Source: Apium graveolens (taxonomy: Eukaryota; Streptophyta; Magnoliopsida; Apiales; Apiaceae). From it: a DNA stretch of 64,000 bases. The notes beneath the pieces are model-generated. The model had not been told where the DNA came from, did no database searches, and saw only the letters and a program-made list of their open reading frames with translations. Position 1 is the stretch's first letter. Each line of letters starts with the position of its first letter. The stretch lies in assembly GCF_009905375.1 (NCBI RefSeq), contig NC_133653.1:84670079-84734078 (forward strand), given 5' to 3'. The position numbers were made by a program, and so were the translations under genes. Shown here piece by piece: positions 12,503 to 24,835 of this stretch.

Positions 12503-12514
12503 GCTCTGATACCA
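12503..12514 (-). other. Primer binding site of element II (tRNA-Met type)
   Basis: The minus strand reads TGGTATCAGAGC, four bases inside the 5' LTR, as in element I. Confidence 0.9.
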
Positions 12515-12518
12515 TTTC

Positions 12519-13406
12519 TATTACACCCCAAATCCGGGGTTAGGGATCCAGTTTTTCACGAGTTCCATTTCCATTAATCAATCCTTAATCTTGAATCAAT
12601 GACTAACTACTGCATATAGACCCCACAATACACACACACACACCACACGTTATAGTCTCAAAGATGAAATCGAAAATAGTACAAGTCATATTATGAACAA
12701 ATTATAAGTTATTACACCTCAAAAGTGTTTCTGAATAAAATTATATGTTCTTTGCCATTATAACAATTGATAGATATACATAAGTCCGGTACATCAAAAG
12801 TTGAAAGCCTAGCATATTAGTAGCTCTTACCTTGGCCATAGCGGCATCAACGCCTACCGGAAACTGCGGAACGTTTTCTATCCGTTCGTGAATTGAGAGC
12901 TTGGTCTTGTTCATCTTGTCTAGCTGTTGGTATGTGATGAAAAAATGAAGTAAGGGTGAGCAAAATAGCTCACCAAAATAACATGTATATTATGATTAAT
13001 AATATATGAGCAATCTCATAGTATTTATGAAAGTCTTGGTCAAGCAAAACAATGAACCAAGTTTGATATCTTAACGCGACGAAGTAGCAAAATATTTAAT
13101 ATATATATATACTTTCAAAATATATATAGTTTGTTTAATAGTGCAAAGTATCTTTATCGATAACTTTATGATAATCTATTTATGCATAAGATAATCATTT
13201 AGTAGATATAAGTTTAAAAGATGAAGTTACAAAGTACTCCAATATACATATATCTTTTCCGAAAACTACTTGAACTACCACTATTCAAAGTATACTAGTT
13301 TCAAAAGTTCATCATATAGATGAAGCTACAAGACAAAACTTGTATAAAATCAATCTTTGAAATGTCATTTAAAAGAAATGAAGTTACGAGATATTTCATT
13401 ATGTCC

Positions 13407-13440
<34 letters not shown>

Positions 13441-16336
13441 TCCATACACTCCTTGAAAACCTCTGTTATAAAATGTATAAATAGAGTTGTAATACCCAAT
13501 AATTTTGGAAGGAGGAAATCTTTGGCATAAACCCGATACCTTGCTGATCAGGAAAAGATATTGATCAAGTCATTTCTCTACTAGTAGATGGATGAATTTC
13601 CCGCCGGTCATCCCCCTGGCCGCATTAGGACCTTATGCTGGACCATCACTCGGCCTCTTACGTGTTGATGGACTGTCACCCAGCCTCTTACACTTTGATA
13701 AACCGTACTCCGGTCTATGTCGCCTATGCCGACACATTTAGATGGAGGTATTTCACGAATGTTGGGAAAGTAATTAAAAACTCTTTTATCAAGACAGCAA
13801 CCTCGTTGTGAATATAAAAATACATCACGGAGCCGGATCCCTCAGATTTTTAAGTGAGTATTTAAATCCCCTTCGAAAGGAAGATTTAAAATTTTAAAAC
13901 AAGTTTTGGGATCCGCTCTACCTTTTAAATTCATTTTGAAGACTTGGAAACATTTTCGTAAATGTTTGGGATTTGGATGATTTAATAGAATAAATCAGTT
14001 CAAAAATATTAGAAGAATATCTGAATATTATTCTTTAAATAATATTCCAATAGAGAAAAACTTTTATAAAATAAATAAAGTAAAATTTTTTAAAACTAAC
14101 ACTTGAAACGAATAATAATTAGCAAAATATATACTTATACGAAAGTAAAATCTTTATTTAAATAATCGAAAATAATGTTTGATTATTATTCAAAAATATC
14201 GAATATACCTTATTCGATTAATATTTATAGAAAACTATATGTATAATATACTCGGGAACATCGTCTCCCGGTTTAGAAACATGTTCAACTTTGGGTCCCT
14301 TATACTAAGGGAATACGCAACTGCTGCTTATCTCTAGCATGGGTATTATGCAGCTTATAAGCAATTATATTGACAAGGAAATATCAAGACTTCAAAACAT
14401 GCATGCATATATATATATATATATCAACATGATTCCCAAAATATACATACAATAATATATCGCAAGATTTGCTAACAATACACATGCACTTAGCTCAAGA
14501 TAATGTATATATATATATCATCAAAACAACTATTATACGGGTAGAAAACTTGCATGAGTGTTTCGGGGTAGACTTAAGCTTAGAGTGGGTCCGACAACCT
14601 ATAAACAACAACATAAGCCGGAATTAATCCTCTGTCGCTTAAGAAACTAAGCTTTGCTCATTCATACAATAACGCTTGCTTCTACGTTAAAAGGTTTACA
14701 TTAATCGCTCGCCTATCCTCGGCTCCACCATTTTTATAAAATTAACCGTTTAACATTTTAAGGCGAGTCTTTTGCGTGGAATTTACCAACTGTCTAATTC
14801 ACTTTAAAAAATTATTTCGTGATCCGATTCATCTTTTAAGGGCCTTAAAAATGGTCTCAAAGTTACGTGAGGGGTAAGGGTTTGTTCGCAAAATGTCGTT
14901 ACTTAAAATGGTCGTTTCTCCTAAACCGTAAATCGGATCTAAGTGAACCACATATCAAAACGAAGCTCATAACATAACCTATCTAAGAATGACAATGGTG
15001 AGTTCATAACAGTGGGTGCTCAGGTCCAAAATCTAAGCACAAAAACAGCTTCTAGGAAAATGGGCAGTATGACACCTATACTTTTAGCGATTCCCAAATT
15101 TTACCATTCCAAAATACACCAATCCAACTACCAATCAACAAAAAATCAAGATCCACATCTATGCTACTGATTTCAGTCATAATAAGCTCAAGAATCGCAA
15201 TCCAACCACCTATTATACCATCTTCATAAAACAACTAAAGTACATAACAATCAAAACTCCAAATCATGCTTATCATTCAAGTTACTACTCATCTATCCAA
15301 ACCATCACAGAATTCAAGTAAAGAAACTTAGTACTAAAGGTTTAGAAGCTTTATACCTTTTTTGGAGGGTGGAAAGTTGCTAGGATTCCTCAAAGAACCT
15401 TGATCTAACATTATACTACCTTGATCTTGCAAATGAAATATAGAACACAAAGTTATAACTTTCAAAACACTATCCATCATCTCTTTTGATGAATTATTTA
15501 GGTTATCTAGAAAGATAATTTGATGCTAAGATTCCTAAGATAACTATATCTAATAACCAAGAAGCTATAAAAATTACCTTATAATTTAAGATGGAGTGGA
15601 GCTTGAACTTTGAAATTTACTTCCTTGTATTACCATGAGAAGCCGAGAGCTTGGTGAAGATGGGAGGAAGAGAAATGATTTTTGCTTTTGCTTTGACAAT
15701 TTTGTAGTGATTAAGGGCTTGATTATATTAACCTTGGTTTAATTAAGAGTTCAAACACTTGGCTTCAATCAATCCTTGCATAAATATCTTCTCCTTTGCT
15801 TACATCATCATCCTTGCATCATCTTTTGCCATTTGTTAATTCCTTGTGGCTTGATAACATCATCTTTCTCTAATACTCTTGATTAGTACTTAAGTTTGGT
15901 TAATCTCCTTGTTATTTGCATAAGCTTGATCTTTGGTTGTTTATTTGTTTTTCGGTACGCTTAACTCTCGTTAATCGTTTGAGGGATCATATATGGGATC
16001 TTATTACTTGGGCTTCCCTGAACCTTTCTTAATATTTTATATTCTTTTAATGATCCTCTATTAAAATCCTTAAATAGAATTCATTTTAATCATGTTACCT
16101 TATACTTAATTCTTTCGGTATCTGGTGGATTTTCGAGAAAAACTAAAGTGTTCGAATTCGAATTTTGACGACCTTTACATACACTCATTTACATTATGAA
16201 GTACTAATATGATCTAAGAATATCCATAATGGAATCCCTATATAGGGTGGTCTGATAATTTTTATTAATCAGCAAAGTCAGCAAAAGTTACTATTCATCA
16301 GGGTTTTAAAAATTTCCAAAAATTGGGGTTATTGCA
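12519..16336 (-). repeat. 5' LTR of element II (about 3.8 kb)
   Basis: Bounded by TATTACACCCC after the primer site and GGTTATTGCA at 16336. The inner end begins TA instead of the usual TG, probably a point change. Landmarks shared with the element I LTR include the GC-richer islet (about 13600-13740), the CTCGGGA...TCCCGG inverted repeat (about 14251) and the terminal 100 bp. It has (TA)n runs near 13410-13438 and 14408-14425. No coding frame is credible. Confidence 0.85.
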
Positions 16337-16823
16337 TCGAATACCTTCGTCTCTTCTTCGGACCACAAAATGTCGTTGCGGCTCACATCGACCACATGCT
16401 CGAAAGATGAACGGATGAGCGTGCCCCAATCACCTCCTTCCCAGACCAAGTAAACAAACTCCTTCTTCCGACCTAGTTTGTTTTCCAGGATAGACTTCCC
16501 ATTGACTATGTGGGGGATTGTAGGGCGTTGATTCAAAGTAACCCATCGTGGATTCTTATGAGGGCTTTTTTTAAACTGAATTTTTTTTGAAATCAGCAAC
16601 CGTTGGGGACATATTGTGCTTAGCGCATTGTGACAAAAAGCAAAGCATTAATCTCCAAGCGTTTGGAGGAAGCTGACAGGGATTGATCTCAAGATTAACG
16701 AGTAGAACGGGGATGAAAGGGTGAAAGGGGAACCTGATACCTGCCCTGATGGTATCCCAGAAAATACACCTATCAGCAGTACTCGTAAAACCAGCTAGTA
16801 GGGGTTTTGGACCTTGGACATAA
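16337..16823 (-). pseudogene. Extra ORF of element VII, putative gypsy-type transposon domain (second part)
   Basis: Two overlapping minus-strand frames (16571-16823 and 16337-16599) together read like the plant-specific 'putative gypsy type transposon' domain (Pfam PF04195, from memory). Landmarks are PLLAGFTSTADRCIFW, PFHPFIPVLLVNLEINPCQL, KNPRWVTLNQRP and KKEFVYLVWEGGDWGTLI. A frameshift lies near 16580-16600 at a poly-T run. The N-terminal side continues across element IV at 28524; the C-terminal side is cut at 16337 by the LTR of element II. Proteins with this domain occur as extra ORFs in Tat-lineage elements, sometimes antisense. Function unknown. Confidence 0.6.
16819..16823. repeat. 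Target site duplication of element IV, left copy (CATAA)
   Basis: CATAA directly precedes the LTR start at 16824 and recurs at 28524-28528 directly after the other LTR. This confirms a complete insertion and fixes the element boundaries. Confidence 0.92.
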
Positions 16824-19755
16824 TGTGATGGCCTCAACCCCGGGGTCAGGAGTTGACGTCACTAAACACAATTACCAAAAATATAAACAACAGAATTATT
16901 ATTAAAATATAATAACTTGACCCCAAACCAAGATCCGATCCAGGTTCAAATATAATTCAGGTTCTCAATAGTACAAACTCTTTATTCAACATCTAACACA
17001 TTCTAACTTTATTCAGTAACTCCTCAGACCTCATGGTCTGATATAAACTACCTCAGAGGAGACGGGTCCAGTAGGGGCGGAAACATGGGTCGGTCTGACT
17101 GATCTTCTAGGCATCTGCGAAATATATATAACAGTTTGCAAGGGTGAGCATAATCGCTCAGTAGTAACAAGATATGAATAACAGAATAAAAACTGGAATG
17201 TAACAATAAAAGGAACAGTACTGTACCCACGATATCAACATTTCATAATGAAAATCAAAGGTAATTGGATATCACTATTTAGCATGCTTTGTTAAAACAT
17301 CATAGCAGTGTGCTGTGTAATACCAGAGTCCAATTTTAGCATGCTAATCATTTTATAAAACCACTGTATCAACCAATTATGCTCTTATATAATTCACAAA
17401 TCCCAATCAGATACATAGCGGATATGTGAAGACAGCTGATCAGGCTATCAACACCAGATGGCTCTAAATGCCATCCCATTTACCTGTTCTGGAACTCAGA
17501 GACTAGCTAGGTCTCTGACCTGCTGGACTAATCGGTTTTATAGTGCGCACAACCGAATTAGCCTCTTACTCCACCTTAATAGGCCTACTCTGGCCCCAAT
17601 GTATCCCATATCTGACCGTTTCATCCAGTTTTCAAAACACTTGTACCTATCTCATTTTCAAAATCATTTAGTTAACCAGCACACATATAAAATCCGTTTC
17701 GCAAATCATTCCATTTGAGATAGGTACCTTTTGAAGTTACTTTTCCCCCAAAATAATTTGAAAACAGTGAATTATAACTACAGGGGATACGTAACTTAAA
17801 ACATTTTTGTTCCATTACGAGAATAAAATATTTAGCTATTCATATGCACTGAACCATAAAAGAATGGTCAGGGGTACTTGCCTTGCAACGCTTTACAAAA
17901 TCCTAAGTAGCTTTCACACTGACTTCGATCCTGGGAAAACTCGACCGGTATCTACAAATACAGAGTACCCTAATTAGTTACACCGACATGCTTGATATCC
18001 CAAATCCTAACAACTCAATCCGATAACCCGACTCGTATTATTATTCACATAAACTCGGAATCACATAGTCAAATAGTAAGAATATTAATAGGGGTAACAC
18101 GTATAATATAAATACGTACATTTTCGAATATATTTTTAGGAAATTTTGGCAGCATCATATTTATTTATAAGACTACCCGTCGACTACAATCGACGTCATC
18201 AATCACACAATTCACAATATTACTTCATCCTTTTATATAACTTACATCCCAACACCAATCACAATTAATTATTTAAGTCCGATAAATATTTTATGTAATA
18301 CTTTTTATTTATTTATAAAATTTAGGACTCAGAATATCGTCATCACCGTCCACCGTCCGCTCGTAAAAGTCATCGCGGACGGCGACAAAATTTCACGGGT
18401 ACCCAATAATTTCCGGGTTTCCAACGCAAAATTTCACCGTTTATTCCTTAAAATAATTCCGCCCGAATAATTAATATCATAAATATTAATCAAAATCCTG
18501 CAGAAAATTATTAGAATTATTATAATAGTCCAATTTACAATCTGTAAAAAAAATAGAACAAGAACCCAACATTCAACACGCGCAAACGCACCACAGAAAC
18601 GGACAGGGCAGCAACACAGGCGGCGGTGCCGCCTTCCACCACCACTCACACAACCATGCTTAAACACACACACACCTAAACATACACACAACATACACAC
18701 AGATATATACAGGAGTATATATAACAAGCCAAACAGGGAACAAAGGAATCGCCGGAAATTCGGCCGGAGAACTCACCGGAATAAACCGAGAGCAAAACGG
18801 CTGGAATCAACGGGAAAAAGGGAGAAAAGAAGGAAACGGAGAAGAAAATAGAAGATGACAGAATAAAGAAGGGGAGAGAGAGAGAGGAGACTGTAGAGAG
18901 AGATCGATATAGAGAGAGAAGGAGCAAGAGATTGATGCTGCGACCGGAAAGAAAAAGAAGGGAATGAAAAATAAAAACAAAAATATACAATTCTGCCACG
19001 TATTAACTGATGACCCTGAAATGCAACACGTAGCACTAGTTTTACTGATTGCTGACACGTAGAGTTTGGGATAAATATGAAGGTTTGATAGTCTGTTTTG
19101 CCCCGAAACTCGAAATTAACGGAATGAGGTGCGAATAAAACAACCTCCGAAAATTACGAAAATAGCGTTAAAATATTATAAATATCCCGAAGTAAATAAA
19201 AACGTAAATTTCAAAAATTTTAAACAATTTTTAAGGTACGCTTTATACCCGCTTTTTAACGAATAACGAAACAACGCGCGGGTAAACCGATTTCCGAAAT
19301 TTCCAAAATAATTTTAAAATTCTCAGAATAATACGAACTTAATAAAATATAAGTTTCATAATTTTTAAAGATTCCCATAATTAAATATAGATTTTAGCAT
19401 TTAACACACTCAGAAAATCATTTAAAAATGAATAATTAACGAAATATTGATTTCTCAATCTTATAAAGTCCTAAAAATAATTATTGAAATTATAAAATTA
19501 GAAAACCAATTTTAAAGACAAACCAAATATTTATGGAATTAAAATTACAATAAAATCACTTTTACAAGTGAAATAAAATCATATAACTCACCAATAAATC
19601 ACATAATTCCAATCCCACATATCAACAAATCATAAATAATTAAATAACAATCAGTAACCGCTGCCAAAATCAATACACACCTTTTATTTATTTACTTAAA
19701 CTTTTATTACACTTCCAAATATTAGAAATAAAATAAAAATACACGAGTTGTTATA
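16824..19755 (-). repeat. 3' LTR of element IV (2,932 bp)
   Basis: Begins TGTGATGGCCTCAACC on the plus strand and ends GTTATA before the polypurine tract. It contains a GA-rich stretch at 18830-18960 (CT-rich in element orientation) and a GC-richer patch with two CACCGTCC copies at about 18340-18390. Hydrophobic short frames at 18434-19058 arise from the CT-rich stretch and recur in the other LTR; I do not call them genes. Confidence 0.92.
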
Positions 19756-19795
19756 TCCTTTCCCCCTTAAAAAGATTCTGTCCCCAGAATCTGAC
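19756..19795 (-). other. Polypurine tract of element IV
   Basis: The minus strand reads AAGGGGGAAAGGA directly before the 3' LTR. Upstream is an imperfect version of the inverted repeat seen in elements I and III (ATTCTGGGGACAGAAT). Confidence 0.82.
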
Positions 19796-20047
19796 TTAAT
19801 TAAACATATGAGGATATTTATCAAGCATGTCTGACTCTAATTCCCAAGTAGACTCTTTTACTCGAGGATTTCTCCACAAAACTTTTACTATAGGAATCGA
19901 TTTATTCCTAAGGACTCGTTCCTTACGATCTAGGATTTGGACCGGTTGTTCCACATAGGACAAATCTGGTTGAAGCTCAATCGGTTCGTATTCTATGACT
20001 TGATTTGAATTAGGGATATAGGGCTTCAACATAGACACGTGGAACAC
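19796..20047 (-). pseudogene. Element IV chromodomain
   Basis: This is the C-terminal end of pol. It starts with the integrase tail motif VFHVSMLKPYIPN, then a chromodomain-like segment: YVEQPVQILDRKERVLRNK, then VKVLWRNP and ESTWELESDMLDKYPHMF, followed by a stop. Chromodomains of this type are thought to guide integration to particular chromatin. The segment is out of frame with the preceding integrase because about 45 bp with a frame change are missing at 20048-20060. Confidence 0.88.
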
Positions 20048-21257
20048 ATTATGAATGTGCTGCCACTTTCTTCAAAACCTCAAAGGGTCCTATGAATCTA
20101 GGGCTAAGTTTACCCTTCTGACCAAATCGTACTAACCCTTTCCAAGGTGATACTTTTAGTAACACCAGAGCCCCTATTTCAAAGTCCATACATTTCCTAT
20201 GCAAATATGCATATTTTCTTTGTCTATCTTGAGCTGCTTCCAACCTTTTCTGAATCAACACTATGGCATCTTTGGTCTGCTGAACCAACTCAGGACCTAA
20301 CACTTTCTTTTCTCCTACCTCATCCCAGTACAACGGGGACCTACACTTTCATCCATACAAAGCTTCGTAAGGTGGCATCCCTATACTGGCATGGTAGCTG
20401 TTATTGTACGAGAACTCAATCAAAGGTAGGTGCTCATCCCAATTATCTTTAAAATCTAGAACACAGACTCTCAACATATCCTCTATGGTTTGAATCGTCC
20501 TCTCACTTTGGCCATCCATCTGAGGATGATAAGCGGTGCTCATATTTAATTTCGTTCCTAGGCACTCTTGGAATTTAGTCCAGAACCTGGAATTAAATCT
20601 CGGGTCTCGATCCGACACTATAGAAACAGGAACTCCATGTTTGGTAACTATCTCATCCAAGTATAACTTAACTAGCCTTTCCAACGAATACCTTTCATTA
20701 ATCGGAAGGAAATGCGCCGACTTAGTCAACCTATCAATGATTACCCAAATAGCATCATGATTCGCTCTCGTCTTTGGCAATCCCACTACAAAATCCATAG
20801 CAATCTCTTCCCATTTCCACTGGGGAAACTCCAAAGGTTGTAACAATCCACTCGGTCGTTGATGCTCTGCTTTCACCGTTTGACACACGTGACACTTACT
20901 TACCCAATTGGCAATATCCTTCTTCATTCCTAGCCACAAAAAATTTCTCTTCAAATCCTGGTACATCTTGGTACTACCAGGGTGGATAGAAAACCTAGAA
21001 TTATGTGCTTCCTGCAATACTTCGTTCTTCAACTCTGTTACATTAGGCATCCAAATTCTGGACAAAAATCTATATAAACCTTGACTATATTTTTGAGTAC
21101 ACAACTCTTCTCCTGTCAAAGTATCCAACTCTTGTTCCCTAACTCCTTCCTGACATCTTTTGATCTTTTCCATCAATGCCGGCTGGAAAGTAATTTCATA
21201 TAGTTGCTCCTGACTTCCGTTAGATACTCGAACTTCAATTTCCATTCTTTCCAAGTC
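20048..21257 (-). pseudogene. Element IV integrase
   Basis: In one frame from 21254 to 20049 apart from a TGA at 20349-20351. Order: spacer, zinc-binding HHCC (H in [10 protein letters not shown], then WVSKCHVC), catalytic core with [17 protein letters not shown] and [14 protein letters not shown] (the D, D, E positions are present), then the GPFEVLKK tail. It would insert the DNA copy into the genome. The frame enters from RNase H through a TGA at 21258-21260. It ends in a deletion that removes the linker to the chromodomain. The active-site residues look intact, so decay is by stop codons, not by loss of key residues. Confidence 0.9.
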
Positions 21258-21992
21258 TCATGCCAATTCCTCTGCAATCTTAACCATATTCAGCCTTTCC
21301 TTCCTACTTAAGGCATCAGCCACTATATTGGCTTTACCTGGGTGATAATTAATCGAACAATCATAATCCTTAATCAACTCCAACCACTTTCTTGGTCTCA
21401 TGTTCAGATCTTTCTGCGTGAATATGTACTTCAGGCTCTTATGATCCGTGTAAATATCGCATTTCTCTCTATACAAGTAGTGACGCCATAATTTTAAAGC
21501 AAATACTATAGCCGCCAATTCAAGGTCATGAACTGGATATTTCTGCTCGTGAGGCTTTAGCTGTCTGGAGGCATACGCAATCACTTTATCATGTTGCATT
21601 AACACACATCCCAATCCTTTCAAAGAAGCATCACTATAAATTACAAAGTTTCCCGTCTCATCTGGCAATGCTAACACTGGAGTCGTCACTAGTCTTCGTT
21701 TTAACTCCTGGAAACTCTCTTCACACTTTTCCGTCCAAACAAACTTCTCATTCTTCCTGGTCAACTTAATTAATGGGGATGCAATCTTCGAGAAATTTTT
21801 CACAAACCTTCGATAATATCCTGCTAATCCAAGAAAACTCCTTATTTCCGTTGGTGTCTTCGATTGCTCCCATTTTGATACGGCTTCAATCTTTACCGGG
21901 TCTACTTTGATACCTTCCTTACTCACCACATGTCCAAGAAACTGTACTTCCGTCAGCCAAAACTCACACTTAGAAAACTTAGCATACAATTG
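21258..21992 (-). pseudogene. Element IV reverse transcriptase C-terminus and RNase H
   Basis: Minus-strand frame from 21989: [12 protein letters not shown] and VQFLGHVVS of the RT thumb/connection, [14 protein letters not shown], then RNase H with [29 protein letters not shown] and the closing [13 protein letters not shown]. It degrades the RNA strand during reverse transcription. It is in frame with the RT piece upstream across a TAG at 21993-21995 and with the integrase piece across a TGA at 21258-21260. Confidence 0.92.
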
Positions 21993-22949
21993 CTAATCTC
22001 TTAACTTTTGAAGGGCAATCTGCAGATGCACTGCGTGATCTTCTGGATTCTTCGAATATATGAGGATGTCATCAATAAATACAATAATAAACTTATCCAA
22101 ATACTCCTTATATACCCTATTCATCAAATCCATGAAAGCCGCTGGCGCATTCGTCAATCCAAACAACATTACTAGAAACTCGTAATGGCCATACCTTGTT
22201 CTAAATACGGTTTTGGGGATATGTTTAGGCTTTATCTTCAGTTGGTGGTAGCCAGATCTTAAGTCAATCTTTGAGAAGTAACATGCTCCCTTAAGCTGAT
22301 CGAACAAATCATCGATTCGTGGCAAGGGATACTTATTCTTTATTGTCAACTTGTTCAACTCTCTATAATCAATGCACAATCTCATGCTTCCATCCTTTTT
22401 CTTCACAAATAGCACTGGAGCACCCCACGGGGAAACACTAGGTCGAATAACTCCTTTATCCAATAATTCCTGAAGTTGCTTAGCCAATTCTTTCATTTCT
22501 ATCGGGGCCATTCTGTATGGAGCCTTAGAAACTGGTTCAGCTCCAGGTATCAAATCAATGGAAAACTCTATCTCACGATCAGGTGGCAATCCTGGTAATT
22601 CTTCTGGGAAAACGTCAGGGAATTCTCTTACTATAGGGATCTCATCCAAAATAGGGGTCTCTTTCTTCGTATCCACTACATGAGCCAAATACGCTTCACA
22701 TCCTTGTCTCGGCAATCTTCTTGCTTGTATCACTGAGAGGAACTTCCTATCTTGCCTCTGCCCTTGGTAACTGATCCTTTTATTATCTGGGGTGTACATA
22801 AAAACTCTCTTTTTCTTACAATCAATATTTGCCCTATATCGAGACAACCAATCCATACCTAAAATAACATCAAAGTCTCCCAACTCGAAGGGTATTAAAT
22901 TAACAGGGAACATATACCCTGAAATCTCTAGGGTACAACTAGGACAAAA
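21993..22949 (-). pseudogene. Element IV protease end and reverse transcriptase
   Basis: Minus-strand frame 22913-21993. It begins with the C-terminal half of the protease region ([14 protein letters not shown]), then [55 protein letters not shown], and the catalytic motif VFIDDIL with both aspartates. It copies element RNA into DNA. It joins upstream and downstream pieces in the same frame across TAA at 22950-22952 and TAG at 21993-21995. Confidence 0.93.
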
Positions 22950-23441
22950 TTATTTTACAAGTACTTTATCTTTATTAGCCACTTCTATGGTTAGAGGTTC
23001 GTCTAAGTATTCTATCATCAATTGCATTTTATTCACACAATTCACAGATATAAAAGATTTGGACGCTCCCGAATCAAACAAAACGTTAACAGGTACGGAA
23101 TTAAGAGTAAGTGTACCTGCAACCACATCAGAATCATGAACTGGAGACTTCTGAGTCATCTTAAAAGTCCAAGCTCTCGCAGTACTGGTTGCTGGTCCTT
23201 GGGACACACTCCTTCCGACATTACCTTGAGTCACTGACTTGGAATTCCTAGCTATCTGTCCTACTTTGCCGCAACTAAAACAAGTAATTCCTTGAATCTC
23301 AGACTTACACTCTGTGGAATAGTGACCTTTCTGTCCACACTTAAAACAATTAACATTCTCTCGGCACTGTCCACTGTGCTTTTTCCCACATATCTTACAA
23401 TCAGCCACTGGCTTACTCATCCTCGTCGGGGCAGAGTTAAC
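22950..23441 (-). pseudogene. Element IV gag zinc knuckle and protease active site
   Basis: Frame 23420-22950. The first part has CCHC knuckles (CKICGKKHSGQC, CFKCGQKGHYSTEC, and a degraded third, CFSCGKVGQIARN) that bind RNA. The aspartic protease active site is VNVLFDSGASKSFIS, with Asp-Ser-Gly intact. The second half of the protease lies beyond the TAA at 22950-22952. Confidence 0.92.
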
Positions 23442-24380
23442 TTATATTGTACCGGGTTTAGCTTGGGGAAAGTTCTGCCTTCTAAACTTCTTATTTTTAT
23501 TCTTTCCAAACCAACGCTGGAACTTCCGACTTGTTATTCCTGATTCTGACTTAGCAGGTCCACTTTCAAATTTCCTCTTCTTCTCACCCTGCTCCTTTGC
23601 AGCTAACTTCTGATCACTTTCTATCACTAGGGCAGCCTGAACTACCGAAGTATAAGTCTTAAGCTGTAAGGCTACAACTCCACTCCTTATTTCTGGCTTC
23701 AACCCTTGTTGAAACCGCTTCGCTCGTTAAGCTTCTAAACTCACATATTCCGGTGCTATAGGGGCCAACTCCATAAACTTCGCTTCATATTCCGTGACAC
23801 TCCTATCTCCTTGTTTCAGTTCCAAAAATTCCATCTCCATTTGACTTTGGAGACAGGCTGGAAAGTATTTTTCCAAAAACAATTCTGTAAATCTGGCCCA
23901 GGGAACTGGACCTTCTCCTTCTAGGGCTCGCGTAGATTCCCACCAATAATTCGAATCATTCCTCAGAAAATAACTAGCATAATCAGTTTTTAAATCCTCA
24001 CTCACCTTGGTGAGTGCAAACGCCTTTTCCATTTCCTTTAACCATATCCTGGCAGCGACAGGATCTACTTCTCCTTTAAACTCTGGGGGCTTGACTGCTT
24101 GAAAAGACTTAAAACTAACACCTTGATTTGCCCCTATCATCTCGTGCTACTGTTGGATTTGTAGTTGTTGCTGTTGGATTTGCTGTTGTTGTTGCTGTAT
24201 GAGCTGCTGCTGTTGCTGTTGTTGTTGTTGTTGTTGTTGCAATTATTGCTGTTGCTGCTGGAATTGTTGTCGCTGTTGGGCCAGCTGTACAGTCTGCTGA
24301 CGTAACAAATTCATCAAGTCACTCATGGAAGGATCCCCAGCAAATCCGTTATTGGGCTGAGAATTTCTCTTTGGTGGCAT
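23442..24380 (-). pseudogene. Element IV gag
   Basis: The chosen start is ATG at 24380 (MPPKRNSQ); the frame then stays constant to the zinc knuckles. After 40 residues comes a Gln-rich tract (about 24150-24290). The retrotransposon gag domain follows, with VDPVAARIWLKEMEKAF, NYWWES, WARFTELFLEKYFP and LELKQGDRSVTEYEAKF, then a basic tail. Four stops interrupt it: TAA 24243-24245, TAG about 24149-24151, TAA 23727-23729, TAA 23442-23444. The first two fall in the Gln tract, where CAA to TAA and CAG to TAG are the simplest explanation. Gag would form the virus-like particle. Confidence 0.92.
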
Positions 24381-24835
24381 CTCCTGAAACATAACAGTCA
24401 TATATAAGAAAATGGATTGCTCCGGCAGTTTATATTTATGCATCAAGAGAGCGTTGCCACTAAGACAATATTCTCATCCCATTATAATTGGATCCGTCCT
24501 GAGTGAATGATTATAATCTAAAAATGCCATCAACAGAAACAACAATAATAATAACAACAATAATAGCAACGCACAATATATAAAAACTGAACAATAAGAT
24601 AAAGCAGCTGAAATACAGTAACCAACAGAATCCACTAGTACAACTGACAATCCAACTGAAAAGAACCATCCGAATACACACCAAAATTGGCCGTCATAAC
24701 AGCCTCGCCTACTACGACCTACCACAACATAATATACATATACAGAGTAAACAACTACAGATCTCCTAGAGGTCAACTCGGAGCTCTGCATCCCTCTACC
24801 GCAGCTCTGTCTAGCCACTACCACTGCCACCAATG
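24381..24835 (-). other. Leader between pre-gag ORF and gag in element IV
   Basis: Non-coding as far as I can see. The 119-codon minus-strand frame at 24474-24833 is Val/Leu/Tyr-rich low-complexity sequence without a domain. Confidence 0.5.

Larger units (their letters stand above)
10802..16336 (-). mobile_element. Element II: related Ty3/gypsy chromovirus, interrupted by element I
   Basis: Only the 5' LTR (12519-16336), the primer site and about 1.7 kb of leader plus gag start lie in the window. The rest is displaced to the left by insertion of element I at 10801/10802. The LTR and leader align with element I by eye but are more diverged. Its outer edge (16337 onward) is the antisense extra ORF of element VII, so II inserted into VII. 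The expected 5-bp target copy on the right is tcgaa; its partner is outside the window. Confidence 0.82.

Noticed and set aside
18434..19058. Hydrophobic minus-strand frames that look like membrane proteins
   Set aside because: They come from a CT-rich, low-complexity part of the element IV LTR and recur in the other LTR (27201-27825) with changes; no domain.
24474..24833. 119-codon minus-strand frame in the element IV leader
   Set aside because: Low-complexity Val/Leu/Tyr sequence, no homology I recognise, and not needed by the element layout.
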